Source: an uncultured Bacillota bacterium
GTDB lineage: Bacteria; Bacillota_I; Bacilli_A; RFN20; CAG-826
DNA: 64,000 nt
Direction of reading: 5' to 3'
Assembly: GCA_949293555.1 (NCBI GenBank)
Contig: CASFDV010000002.1
Span: 418,210-482,209, forward strand
Shown here piece after piece: positions 53,094 to 62,386 of the stretch. The notes below the pieces were generated by a model. The model did no database searches and was not told where the DNA came from. It saw only the letters and a program-made list of their open reading frames with translations. Within the stretch, counting starts at the first letter, position 1. Each line of letters starts with the position of its first letter. The position numbers and the translations under genes were made by a program.

Positions 53094-54458
53094 ATGAGCA
53101 AGACGAAGGAAGCGGCCCCCCTTGCGGGCGAGCGGCTCGCGGAGAAAAACCTCGAGGAAGAGGCGAAGGCGGCCAGCGCGGAGCTTTCCGAGATCATCTC
53201 GGGGAGCGGCTACGACCTTTCCCTCCGGAAGGCGGAGGAAGCCCTGAGCAAGCGCGCCAAGGGCGAGAAGATGCGCTCCCTCCTGGGGACGGAGGGCCTC
53301 GACCCTTCCTCCTTCCTTGCCCGCGTCTCCGATAAATGCATCAAGGAGCTCGCCGCCCTTCCCGAGAGGAAGGATGGGGAGCCTTTCCCATGGGAGCCCT
53401 TCCTCCTCGCGTGGTGCCGCTTCTTCCTCCTCTACACGAGGCTCCGGCGGGACCGCGACATCATCCTTCTCTACGACCTTCTTTTCGAAGGGGACCGCAA
53501 CAAGGTCGGGAAGACGGACGAGGACAGCGCCCTCGTCTCCTCCTTCCGCGCCGCCTTCAAGAAGGCCTATCCCGAGGGAGGCTCCTACCTCAGGATCGCC
53601 GCCAGGAACATGCTCGAGCATCTCCGCCTCATGGCGAAGGCCCAGATCTACGGCCCTTCCAAGGACCTCATCGAGGCGACCCGCGCGATCGCGAAGGACG
53701 GGGGGCAGGACGGCTTCTCGAACCACCACGGGGAAGCGGTCGCGGACTACTACTCCCTCCATCTTGAGGACGCGATCGTCCCGGAAGGGGACGAGGAGAA
53801 GGGGAAGCCCCTTCCCGACAAGTCCGGGCGCGAGGCGCTTAGGCGCCTTCGCCCCTACGGGAAGACCCTCGCCCCGGAAATCCTCGAGGCGGCCTCCTTG
53901 ATGCAGAAGGTCGTCCTTTCCCAGGAAGGGAAGAAGTACGCGAAGTTCCACCTCACCTACGGACGCCTCCTCGCCCTCCTCGGGGAAGGGGAGGATGCCG
54001 GGCGCGAGATCCGCGAGGGGATCGCCCTCCTCGGGAAAGGGCCCGAGGGCCTTTCGAGCCTCGCCCGCTACGAGAGCTACCTCCGCGAGGTGACCGGGGT
54101 CTCCTCCTTCTACCAGACGGAGTTCGAGATCCTCGCCCTCAAGGACGCCGAGGAGCAGCTGAAGAACGAGAAGATCACGAACATCGCCTACGTCTCGATC
54201 TTCTCCACCCTCGTCGGCTTCGTCACTGCGACCGTCTCCGCGCTTTCGGGGATCGAGCAAATCGATTCCCTCGCCATCCTCGTCTCCCTCCTCGCCCTGT
54301 CCGTCTCCTTCCTCATCTCCCTCGTCCTCCTCTTCATCCTCGTCGTGAACAAGAAGGGGGTGAGGCGCCACAAGGCGGCCTACCTCATCATCGTCCTCGC
54401 CCTAATCCTTTCCTTCATCGGCTTCTTCCTCATCCTGAGCAGGCTGGGGATCGTCTGA
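53094..54458 (+). CDS. Membrane protein with large cytoplasmic helical domain (454 aa)
   Basis: About 360 residues of charged, helical, TPR-like character (for example AKFHLTYGRLLALLGEGEDA) precede three hydrophobic segments at the C terminus (IAYVSIFSTLVGFVTATVSA; LAILVSLLALSVSFLISLV; AAYLIIVLALILSFIGFFL). No family is recognised. The stop overlaps the ATG of a PP2C phosphatase gene, so the phosphatase may act with it at the membrane. The pair is divergent to the VirD4-like unit. Confidence 0.75.
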   Translation: MSKTKEAAPLAGERLAEKNLEEEAKAASAELSEIISGSGYDLSLRKAEEALSKRAKGEKMRSLLGTEGLDPSSFLARVSDKCIKELAALPERKDGEPFPWEPFLLAWCRFFLLYTRLRRDRDIILLYDLLFEGDRNKVGKTDEDSALVSSFRAAFKKAYPEGGSYLRIAARNMLEHLRLMAKAQIYGPSKDLIEATRAIAKDGGQDGFSNHHGEAVADYYSLHLEDAIVPEGDEEKGKPLPDKSGREALRRLRPYGKTLAPEILEAASLMQKVVLSQEGKKYAKFHLTYGRLLALLGEGEDAGREIREGIALLGKGPEGLSSLARYESYLREVTGVSSFYQTEFEILALKDAEEQLKNEKITNIAYVSIFSTLVGFVTATVSALSGIEQIDSLAILVSLLALSVSFLISLVLLFILVVNKKGVRRHKAAYLIIVLALILSFIGFFLILSRLGIV

Positions 54459-55258
54459 TGGAAGTCGTCGCGAGGACGCGCTCCGCGGGGAAGTGGAACG
54501 AGGACGGCTACATCGCCGCCGAGTACTTCTTCGCGGTCATGGACGGGGCGACGGGCCTCGGGGACAGCCATTTCGAGCCGACCGACGCGATGTGGCTCGT
54601 CAAGTCCTTCGTCCGGGACCTGAACCCCGGAATCGAGGATTTGACCGCGGAACTGCAGAGGCTTTCGCGGGTCTACGGGGAACGCTTCGCCAAGAAGACG
54701 GACACGAAGGACCCCGCGGAGATGCCCTCGATGGGCCTGGCGATGGCGAGGGTCGAGGAGAAGGAGCTCCACCTCTGGATGCTCGGGGACGTCGAGATCT
54801 ACCTCGAGGAGAAGGACGGGACCACCCTCTCCTTCCGCGACAAGAACCTACCGCGGATCGACGAGTCCGCGCTCCAGGAGATGAGAAGGATTGCCGAAGA
54901 GAAGGGAATCACCCCTAGGGAAGCCCGCCCCCTCATCCAGGAGAGGCTCCGCGAGAACCGCCGCCTCATGAACGGCCTCGGGGGCTACCGCGTGTTCGGC
55001 CTTCCCGCCGCGGGAGCGATCCTTCCCTTCGAGACGAAGGTGCCCCTGGAGAAGGTCCGCTTCCTCGGGATGGCGACGGACGGCATCCTCCAGGCGGTGG
55101 ACACCTTCCATCTCATGGATAGGAAGGCCTTGTTCCACGCGCCGTTCCGGAGGACGAGGCGGGCGATCCTCGAGGCGGCGGCCAAGGACCCCGACTTCGT
55201 GGAGCATCCCCGCTTCAAGGACATCGACGACATGACCCTCCTCACCGTGACCTTCTAA
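54458..55258 (+). CDS. PP2C-family serine/threonine phosphatase
   Basis: The 266-aa protein shows the PP2C metal-site motif AVMDGATGLG near 27-36, LWMLGDVEIY for the core strand, GMATDGILQAVD for the third motif, and a C-terminal DIDDMTLLTVTF for the last metal Asp. It lacks the N-terminal K(R)xxNED form exactly but has KWNEDG at 12-17. It should dephosphorylate Ser/Thr proteins using Mg or Mn. It overlaps the membrane-protein gene by ATGA. No Ser/Thr kinase gene is nearby. Confidence 0.83.
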   Translation: MEVVARTRSAGKWNEDGYIAAEYFFAVMDGATGLGDSHFEPTDAMWLVKSFVRDLNPGIEDLTAELQRLSRVYGERFAKKTDTKDPAEMPSMGLAMARVEEKELHLWMLGDVEIYLEEKDGTTLSFRDKNLPRIDESALQEMRRIAEEKGITPREARPLIQERLRENRRLMNGLGGYRVFGLPAAGAILPFETKVPLEKVRFLGMATDGILQAVDTFHLMDRKALFHAPFRRTRRAILEAAAKDPDFVEHPRFKDIDDMTLLTVTF

Positions 55259-55341
55259 AACCCCGCATCTTGCGATTTTCCCCAAGTTTAGATTGCCTTG
55301 GTTTAGAACTTACGCTATTTTGATGGGGAAAGGGGGCAAGG

Positions 55342-55875
55342 ATGGAGCTCAAGGGGGATTCTTTAAGGTATTCCGTCTACGACACCGCCGCGGGGGACAT
55401 GACCCTCATCGGCACGAGGAAGCGGCTGGTGAAGGTCCTTTTCGGAAGCCACGACCCCGCGGGGATCCCCCATGGGGAGACGACGCTCCTTTATGACGCC
55501 ATCTGCGAGCTGAACCAGTATTTCTTCGGCCAGAGGAAGAGCTTCGACCTCCCCTTCCTCCTGGAATGCGAGGACTTCGAGAGGAAGGTGTACGAGTACG
55601 TTCTCTCGATCCCCTACGGAGAGACGAGGACGGAGAAGGAGGCCCTCCAGGCCCTTTCCTCCAGGAAGGGCGTCCAGGCCCTCAGGGCCGCGCTCAGGAA
55701 CAACCCCCTTCCCATCTTCATCCCGTGCCACAGGGTCGTGAGGGACGAAGGGGAGAGCCTCGCCCAGGAAGGCTACCCCGCGGGCGTCGAGATATGCGAG
55801 AGCCTCCTCGAGATGGAGCGCTCCGGCGGGAAGCGCTACCGCCCGGGACGCTACCTCCACCCTTCGATCGGCTAG
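55342..55875 (+). CDS. ogt: Methylated-DNA-protein cysteine methyltransferase
   Basis: The 177-aa suicide enzyme removes alkyl groups from O6-alkylguanine. The active-site motif is IPCHRVV, with Cys at about 129, and the DNA-binding helix region SIPYGETRTEKEAL precedes it. The N-terminal region is of the short Ogt type without an Ada domain. AAAGGGGGCAAGG lies before the ATG. It shares a terminator with the convergent thrS. Confidence 0.92.
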   Translation: MELKGDSLRYSVYDTAAGDMTLIGTRKRLVKVLFGSHDPAGIPHGETTLLYDAICELNQYFFGQRKSFDLPFLLECEDFERKVYEYVLSIPYGETRTEKEALQALSSRKGVQALRAALRNNPLPIFIPCHRVVRDEGESLAQEGYPAGVEICESLLEMERSGGKRYRPGRYLHPSIG

Positions 55876-55886
55876 CGAAAAGGAAA

Positions 55887-55924
55887 GGGGTTCCGCTGGA
55901 TTTCCCGGCAGGAACCCCTTTTTT
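55887..55924. terminator. Terminator between ogt and thrS
   Basis: GGGGTTCC ... GGAACCCC hairpin followed by six T on the plus strand; CCCCTTTCCTTTT follows on the minus strand, so it may work both ways. Confidence 0.8.
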
Positions 55925-55930
55925 CGTCGG

Positions 55931-57832
55931 CTATTTCCGTTCCCGGACTTCCTTGGAGAGACGTTCCAGCGCTTCCTCGAGAGGAAGGGACTCCTGCTTC
56001 TCCGAGCCATAGGCGCGGAGGTTGACCGTCCTTCCTTCCTTCTCCTTGTCCCCGAGGACGAGGACGTAGGGGAGCTTCTCCACCTGGCTCTTCCGGAGCC
56101 GGTAGCCGAGCTTCTCCTCGCTATCGTCGATCTCCGCGGGGACGCCCGCCTTCCCGAGGAGGGCGAGGACTTCCTTCGCGTATTCCCCGTGGGCGTCGCG
56201 CTTGACGGGGAGGATACGCGCCGCCTTGGGCGCGAGCCAGGCGGGGAAGGCGCCCCCGTAGTTCTCGGTGATGATGCCGATGAAGCGCTCGATCGATCCG
56301 AAGACGACGCGGTGGAGCATCACGGGCTCCTTCTTCTCGCCGTTCTCGTCGACGTAGGTGCACCCGAAACGATGGGGCAGGTTCAGGTCGAGCTGGATGG
56401 TCCCGCACTGCCAGGTCCTGCCCATCGAGTCCTTCAGCTTGAAGTCGAGCTTCGGCCCGTAGAAGGCCCCGTCCCCGGGGTTCACCTGATACTCGTGCCC
56501 GGAGTCGATGCAGGCCTTCGCGAGGGCCTCCTCCGCCTTGTCCCAGAACTCGGGGGTGCCGATATAGCCCTCCTCCGGCCTCGTGGAAAGGACGATGCGG
56601 TAGGAAAGGCCGAACTTCTCGTACACCTCGTCGAAGAGGGCCATGATGTTCTTGACCTCGTCCTCGATCTGGTCCTCGCGGATGAAGACGTGGGAGTCGT
56701 CCTGGGTGAAGGCGCGGACGCGGAAGAGCCCGTTCAGGGCGCCCGAGGCCTCGTGGCGGTGCACGTGCCCCAGCTCCGCGTAGCGAAGCGGCAGCTCCCG
56801 GTAGCTATGGATCTCGTTCTTGTAGACGAGGATCGCCCCCGGGCAGTTCATCGGCTTGATCGCGAAGTCCCGGTCGTCGATCTTGGTGACGTACATGTTC
56901 TCCTTGTAGTGGTCCCAGTGGCCGGAGGTCTCCCAAAGCTCGCGCGAGAGGATGGTCGGGGTCTCGATCTCCTGGTAGCCGTACTTATGGTGGATCTCCC
57001 TCCAGTAGGAGAGGAGGTGGTTCTTGAGCTCCATCCCCTTGGGGAGGAAGAAGGGGAAGCCGGGGCCGTACTCGCTGATGAAGAAGAGCCCGAGCTCCTT
57101 CCCGAGCCTCCGGTGGTCGTTCCTCTTCCTCTTCTCGAGAAGCGCGAGGTAGCCCTCCAGCTCCTCCTTGCTCCAGAACGAGGTCCCGTAGATCCTCGTC
57201 AGCTGCTTGTTCCTGCTATCGCCCCGCCAGTAGGCGCCGGCGACGGAAAGAAGTCTGAAGTGCTTTATGTAGCCGGTCGAGGGGACATGGGGCCCGCGGC
57301 AGAGGTCGAGGAAGTCGCCCTGGCGGTAGAGGCTGATGCCTTCGGCCCCGTGCTCCTTGATGAGCTCGTCCTTGTAGGGATCCCCGGGGAAGAGGGAAAG
57401 GGCCTCTTCCATGGAGCACTCCACCCGTTCGAAGGGGATGTTCTCCTTGGAAAGCTTCCGCATCTCCTCTTCGATCCGCGGGAGGTCGCTTTCGGCGATG
57501 ACCTTCCCTTCCCCGGGGTCAACGTCGTAGTAGAAGCCTTCCTCGATGGCCGGCCCCACCCCGAAGCGGGCCTCGGGGTACAGGTGGCGGATCGCCTGCG
57601 CCATGAGGTGCGAGGTCGAGTGGTTGAGGAGATGGAACGCCTCCTTGCTCCCCATGAGGATCGGGGAAAGCTCGTCCCCGGGAACAATGGCCTCCCGGAG
57701 GGAACGCTCCCTCTCCTTCCCCTGGAGGGCGACGACCTCCTTCTTCCTCTCCGGGTCGAACTCCTTCACGAGGTCGAAGCCATTCGCCCCGTCCTTGATT
57801 TCGATTTCCTTTCCTTCGTAGCGGATCTGCAT
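55931..57832 (-). CDS. thrS: Threonyl-tRNA synthetase
   Basis: The 633-aa class II synthetase has a TGS domain (1-60), the editing domain with HSTSHLMAQAIRHLYP, catalytic core motifs GPGFPFFLPKGMELKN and FRVRAFTQDDSHVF, and a C-terminal anticodon-binding domain. Zinc ligands Cys (MNCPG) and His are kept. GGAGG precedes the ATG. Expression is controlled by a T-box leader that reads uncharged tRNA-Thr. Confidence 0.98.
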   Translation of the reverse strand: MQIRYEGKEIEIKDGANGFDLVKEFDPERKKEVVALQGKERERSLREAIVPGDELSPILMGSKEAFHLLNHSTSHLMAQAIRHLYPEARFGVGPAIEEGFYYDVDPGEGKVIAESDLPRIEEEMRKLSKENIPFERVECSMEEALSLFPGDPYKDELIKEHGAEGISLYRQGDFLDLCRGPHVPSTGYIKHFRLLSVAGAYWRGDSRNKQLTRIYGTSFWSKEELEGYLALLEKRKRNDHRRLGKELGLFFISEYGPGFPFFLPKGMELKNHLLSYWREIHHKYGYQEIETPTILSRELWETSGHWDHYKENMYVTKIDDRDFAIKPMNCPGAILVYKNEIHSYRELPLRYAELGHVHRHEASGALNGLFRVRAFTQDDSHVFIREDQIEDEVKNIMALFDEVYEKFGLSYRIVLSTRPEEGYIGTPEFWDKAEEALAKACIDSGHEYQVNPGDGAFYGPKLDFKLKDSMGRTWQCGTIQLDLNLPHRFGCTYVDENGEKKEPVMLHRVVFGSIERFIGIITENYGGAFPAWLAPKAARILPVKRDAHGEYAKEVLALLGKAGVPAEIDDSEEKLGYRLRKSQVEKLPYVLVLGDKEKEGRTVNLRAYGSEKQESLPLEEALERLSKEVRERK

Positions 57833-58030
57833 GGATATTCCTCCTTCCCACGAAAAGAAAGCGCCCCGACAAGGGCGCTTCCGCGCGGTTCCACCTTGCT
57901 TGCGGGACTCTTTATGCCCCGCCTCTCTTCCCCTTAACGCGGTCGGACTCGCCGCCCTCCTCGGGCGGATGCTCCGGAGCGGTGCTCCATGGGGACTTCC
58001 CCTTGAGCGTGTCTCCTTCTTCGCAAGGAG
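57833..58030 (-). promoter_or_regulatory. T-box leader of thrS
   Basis: The T-box sequence AGGTGGAACCGCG is at 57896-57884 on the minus strand. A terminator hairpin GCGCCC/GGGGCGC with TTTCTTTT follows at 57878-57850, just before the thrS ribosome-binding site. Upstream, GGAGC-ACC-GCTCC exposes a Thr codon triplet that might be the specifier, though I could not confirm stem I. Confidence 0.88.
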
Positions 58031-58058
58031 ACTATAGCCCGGGGGACGGGGACTTCAA
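58031..58058 (-). promoter_or_regulatory. Promoter of thrS
   Basis: Minus strand TTGAAG (58058-58053), 16 bp, TATAGT (58036-58031), leading into the T-box. Confidence 0.75.
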
Positions 58059-58443
58059 GAGGCATCTTATGGGTCTTTTCCTCGCTGATAAGAGAAAGCA
58101 TTTAAGGGTGTTAACGAAATGGCTCTCGCCTTCGTCCTCATGGAACCACTTGAGTTTGCCGTCCGTCATAGCGAACGGGAACGCCGTTTGGATGTACTGC
58201 TAAGTTACTAAATTAACTTCTCGATAGTACCTCTCGAGAAGCAAGAGGAAACGTGATTTCCTCTGTTGCCATCGGTGTTTTCACACTTATTTTGATTTTA
58301 GGGAAGACGTAGTGCCTGAAGACGTAGTGCCTAATCTGAATACTGGTTTAGTGAGGGAAGTCCAGGACGAGCGCCTCCGTCTCGTCGATTTGAAGACCAT
58401 GTTCTCGATTGACTGAATCCTTCTCCTCTGTCCGGAAGGTCGC
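58059..58443. other. Intergenic region with a 15-bp tandem duplication
   Basis: No convincing gene is seen in these 385 bases, and base composition is lower in GC. GAAGACGTAGTGCCT is repeated exactly twice in tandem at 58303-58317 and 58318-58332. CTCTCGAGAAG-type short palindromes occur near 58230. Nothing else is recognised. Confidence 0.6.
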
Positions 58444-58923
58444 TTAGGAAAGGGAACCCGTCGGAGGCCAGTCACCTTCCCAGCCGTCGGGAGGCCCGAC
58501 CATCCAGCAATTCCATGTCAGCGTGTAGAAGCATTCCCTGTCTTCTTCGATGGGCGTCCCGGAAAAGGGCTCGCTCAGGCGCCGGGAATAGTTGATTGCG
58601 CCATAGGTGCCCGCTCCCGCGGTGTACCAAGGGCAGACATCCTCGGGGTAGAGGTCGATCGGCGTCTTGTTGGCGAGCTCCCTTCCTATGTCTTGCGTGT
58701 CCTCGACGGAAGGCACGAACCCCTTCGGGAAGGTCATCTCTAGGCGATAGAGGTCGCCGGCAAGGTAAGTGTATGGATATGGGCCGCCTAAGGTTACCTC
58801 TGCGGTCAGGACGAATGTGATGGTTACCGTCCTACCCTCTTCTTCCTCGGGGACGCATCCTCCCAGCGTCCCGACGAGGAAAGGCAGCATAAGGAGGACT
58901 AGCCGTTTCTTTTTGCTTTCCAT
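58444..58923 (-). CDS. Small lipoprotein (159 aa)
   Basis: The product begins MESKKKRLVLLMLPFLVGTLGGC, a lipoprotein signal with lipobox LGGC and Cys at 23. The mature part has a strand-rich start (TVTITFVLTAEVTLGG) and a Trp/Tyr/Gly-rich C terminus (CFYTLTWNCWMVGPP). I cannot assign a family. The start codon follows a well-spaced promoter by five bases and has no ribosome-binding site. Confidence 0.75.
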   Translation of the reverse strand: MESKKKRLVLLMLPFLVGTLGGCVPEEEEGRTVTITFVLTAEVTLGGPYPYTYLAGDLYRLEMTFPKGFVPSVEDTQDIGRELANKTPIDLYPEDVCPWYTAGAGTYGAINYSRRLSEPFSGTPIEEDRECFYTLTWNCWMVGPPDGWEGDWPPTGSLS

Positions 58924-58928
58924 ACTTT

Positions 58929-58957
58929 AATATCAGGCAAGAGACCCTCGATTACAA
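58929..58957 (-). promoter_or_regulatory. Promoter of the 159-aa lipoprotein (leaderless type)
   Basis: Minus strand TTGTAA (58957-58952), 17 bp, GATATT (58934-58929), five bases to ATG 58923. Confidence 0.6.
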
Positions 58958-58965
58958 CATTGAGG

Positions 58966-58997
58966 CCAAAAGAAAAGGGCCGCCCTTCCGGGCGGCC
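58966..58997 (-). terminator. Terminator after the pfkA-pyk-ROK operon
   Basis: Minus strand GGCCGCCC, loop GGAA, GGGCGGCC, then CTTTTCTTTT. Confidence 0.85.
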
Positions 58998-59014
58998 GGT
59001 CTCGCATGTCGTCC

Positions 59015-59854
59015 CTACATGTTCTGGAATCCGTAGACGGCGGCGCCCAATAGCCCTGCCTCCTGCCCGAGCGCGCAAGGCTCGATCCGGATCCCCGGGA
59101 CGGCGGCCTTCATGTCCTCGAGGAAGAGGTCCTGGGACTTCATCACGCCCCCCGTGAGGGCGAAGAGCCCGGGGGAGAAGGTCTCCTCGATCATGCGGAA
59201 CCAGTCGGCGAAGAGGCGGAGCCAGTCCCGGTACACCCGCTCGGCGAGCTCGTGGCCGTTCTTCTTGAGCTCGAAGAACTCGCGGGAGCTCTGGACGTTG
59301 AGCCCGTTCATCGCCGCCAGGCGCACGATCCCCGTCCCCGAGCACATGTGCTCGAACTCGTGGCATTCCCCGCGGTAGCTCATCATCGTGTGCCCGACCT
59401 CGTAGGAGGTGCTCTTGAGCCTTCCCCCGACGGTCAGGGCGCCCCCGACCCCGGTGGAGATGGTGACGAAGTAGAGGGAGGGCTCCTCCTTGTGCTCCCC
59501 GATGTTCGCCTCGGCCAGGGCCGCCGCCTCGGCGTCGTTGATGACGTAGGCGGGCCTCCCGAACCGTTCCTGGAGGTACTCGGCGAGCGGGACGTTCTCG
59601 ATGTGGACGTTGGGGAGGGCGTAGATGTAGCCGTCGTAGCGCACCCTTCCCGGGACCCCCATCGCGAGGCAGCCCACCTCCTCAAGTGAGGGGAGGGCCT
59701 CCGCGACGGTGTCCCCGACGTTCTTGAGGAAGAGCTCCGTGTTCCCGACGACGGTCGGGCGGATCAAGACCTTCTCGATCTCGAACTTCTCGTTGACGAG
59801 GGCGACCCTCGTGTTGGTGCCCCCGATGTCGAGGGCGGCTACCTTCCTTCCCAT
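59015..59854 (-). CDS. ROK-family sugar kinase (probable glucokinase)
   Basis: The 279-aa protein has the ROK phosphate-binding start AALDIGGTNTRVAL, NDAEAAALAE with the catalytic Asp, and ISTGVGGALTVGG. A partial zinc site remains, with GH in YEVGHTMMS and ECHEFEHMCSGTG replacing the usual CxCGxxGCxE. It overlaps the pyk stop (TAATG) and lies in one operon with pfkA and pyk, so phosphorylation of glucose for glycolysis is likely. Other hexoses cannot be excluded. Confidence 0.87.
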   Translation of the reverse strand: MGRKVAALDIGGTNTRVALVNEKFEIEKVLIRPTVVGNTELFLKNVGDTVAEALPSLEEVGCLAMGVPGRVRYDGYIYALPNVHIENVPLAEYLQERFGRPAYVINDAEAAALAEANIGEHKEEPSLYFVTISTGVGGALTVGGRLKSTSYEVGHTMMSYRGECHEFEHMCSGTGIVRLAAMNGLNVQSSREFFELKKNGHELAERVYRDWLRLFADWFRMIEETFSPGLFALTGGVMKSQDLFLEDMKAAVPGIRIEPCALGQEAGLLGAAVYGFQNM

Positions 59855-61311
59855 TAGTCCAGCTCCTTCAGGGGGCTCACGTTCAGTATGCGCATGAAGT
59901 TCGTGCGCCCGACCCCCACCGGCGTGCCCCCGGCGATGATGATGGGGGAGTTGTCCTTGATCCCGAGGTCCCGCGCGATCTTGAGCGCGAGCACCTCCAT
60001 CTCCTCGATGAAGTCCGGCATCGGGGTCTTGAGGAGCACCGAGTAGGCGCCCCACGCCCAGCCTGCCTGGAGGGCGGTCCTCCTGCTGTTGGTCACCGAG
60101 ATGACGGGGCAGCAGGGCCGGGCCTTGCTGATCCTCCTCGTGCTGTTCCCGCGGATCGTGAAGTTGACGATGAGCTTCGCCCCGATGAGGAGGGCGGTCG
60201 TCGCGATGGAATTGGCGATCGCGTCGTTGACCGTGTGCTCGGAGGTCTCGAAGGCCTCCCGCGCGAGCTCCGCGTAGGGGAGCTCCCGCTCCATGGCCTT
60301 CGCGATCGAGGCTTGCATCCGCACCGACTCCACCGGGTACTTCCCGGAGGCGCTCTCGCCCGAGAGCATCACGCAGTCGCTGCTCTCGTCGATCGCGGTG
60401 GCGACGTCCGAGACCTCCGCCCTCGTGGGACGGGGGTGCGTGGTCATCGAGTCCAGCATCTGGGTCGCCGTGATGACGGGCTTTCCGAGCTTCCGGCAAA
60501 GGGCGATGATCCGGCGCTGGACGAGGGGGACCTCCTCCGGCGGGATCTCGTCCCCGAGGTCGCCCCTGGCCACCATGATGCCGTCGGCTACCTCGCAAAT
60601 CCTCTCGATCTTCTCGACCCCCTCGGGGTTCTCGATCTTGGCGAAGATGGGCATGTCGGGACGGCCGTGCTTTGCAAGGATCGCCCGCATCTCCTGGATG
60701 TCCTCGGGCCTTCTCACGAAGGAGGCGAAGACGCAGTCGAAGTCCTCCTCGCAGGCGAACCTCAGGTCCTTCTCGTCCTGCTCGGAGATGAAGGGCATCG
60801 AGAGGCGCGAGCAGGGGGCGTTCATCCCCTTCTGGTCCTTCAGGTAGTGGGCGTTATGCGCCCGGACGAGTAGCTCCCTCCTCTCCTCGTCCTTCCCGAT
60901 GACGTCGAGCTGGAGGTTCCCGTCGTCCACGAGGACGTAGTCGCCGACATTGACGTCGTCGTAGAGCCCCTTGTAGCTGCAGGAGAAGCGCTCGGAGTTC
61001 CCGAGGCAGGGCTCCATCGAGATCCGCATCTCGTGGCCCTCGGGGACGTCGACCTTGCCCCCTTCCATCATCCCGGTCCGGATCTCCGGGCCCTTCGTGT
61101 CGAGCGCGACGGGGAGGAGGATCCCGTACTTCTCCTCGAAGGAGCGGGCGATGAGGAGCTTCTTCCTCTGCTGCTCGTGCGTCCCGTGGCTGAAGTTCAG
61201 CCGCATGACGTTCATCCCCTCCTCGTAGAGCCTGAGGACCATCTCCGGGGTCTCGCTCGCGGGGCCGATGGTGCAGATGACCTTCGTCTTCTTGCTGATG
61301 TCCAGGCGCAT
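59854..61311 (-). CDS. pyk: Pyruvate kinase
   Basis: The 485-aa enzyme shows KVICTIGPASETPE, MNVMRLNFSHGTHEQ, DTKGPEIRTG, the catalytic IFAKIENPEGVEKI, and DGIMVARGDLGDEIP with VITATQMLDSMT. It makes ATP and pyruvate from phosphoenolpyruvate. The C terminus lacks the extra PEP-utiliser domain present in Bacillus pyruvate kinases. It starts 15 bases after pfkA and overlaps the ROK gene. Confidence 0.97.
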   Translation of the reverse strand: MRLDISKKTKVICTIGPASETPEMVLRLYEEGMNVMRLNFSHGTHEQQRKKLLIARSFEEKYGILLPVALDTKGPEIRTGMMEGGKVDVPEGHEMRISMEPCLGNSERFSCSYKGLYDDVNVGDYVLVDDGNLQLDVIGKDEERRELLVRAHNAHYLKDQKGMNAPCSRLSMPFISEQDEKDLRFACEEDFDCVFASFVRRPEDIQEMRAILAKHGRPDMPIFAKIENPEGVEKIERICEVADGIMVARGDLGDEIPPEEVPLVQRRIIALCRKLGKPVITATQMLDSMTTHPRPTRAEVSDVATAIDESSDCVMLSGESASGKYPVESVRMQASIAKAMERELPYAELAREAFETSEHTVNDAIANSIATTALLIGAKLIVNFTIRGNSTRRISKARPCCPVISVTNSRRTALQAGWAWGAYSVLLKTPMPDFIEEMEVLALKIARDLGIKDNSPIIIAGGTPVGVGRTNFMRILNVSPLKELD

Positions 61312-61326
61312 CCAGTTACCTCCTTG

Positions 61327-62380
<1,054 letters not shown>

Positions 62381-62386
62381 TAGGCC

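Noticed and set aside
58287-58475. Small minus-strand frame (62 codons) before the lipoprotein
   Set aside because: Arg/Ser-rich composition, runs into the tandem duplication, overlaps the lipoprotein end and has no ribosome-binding site.
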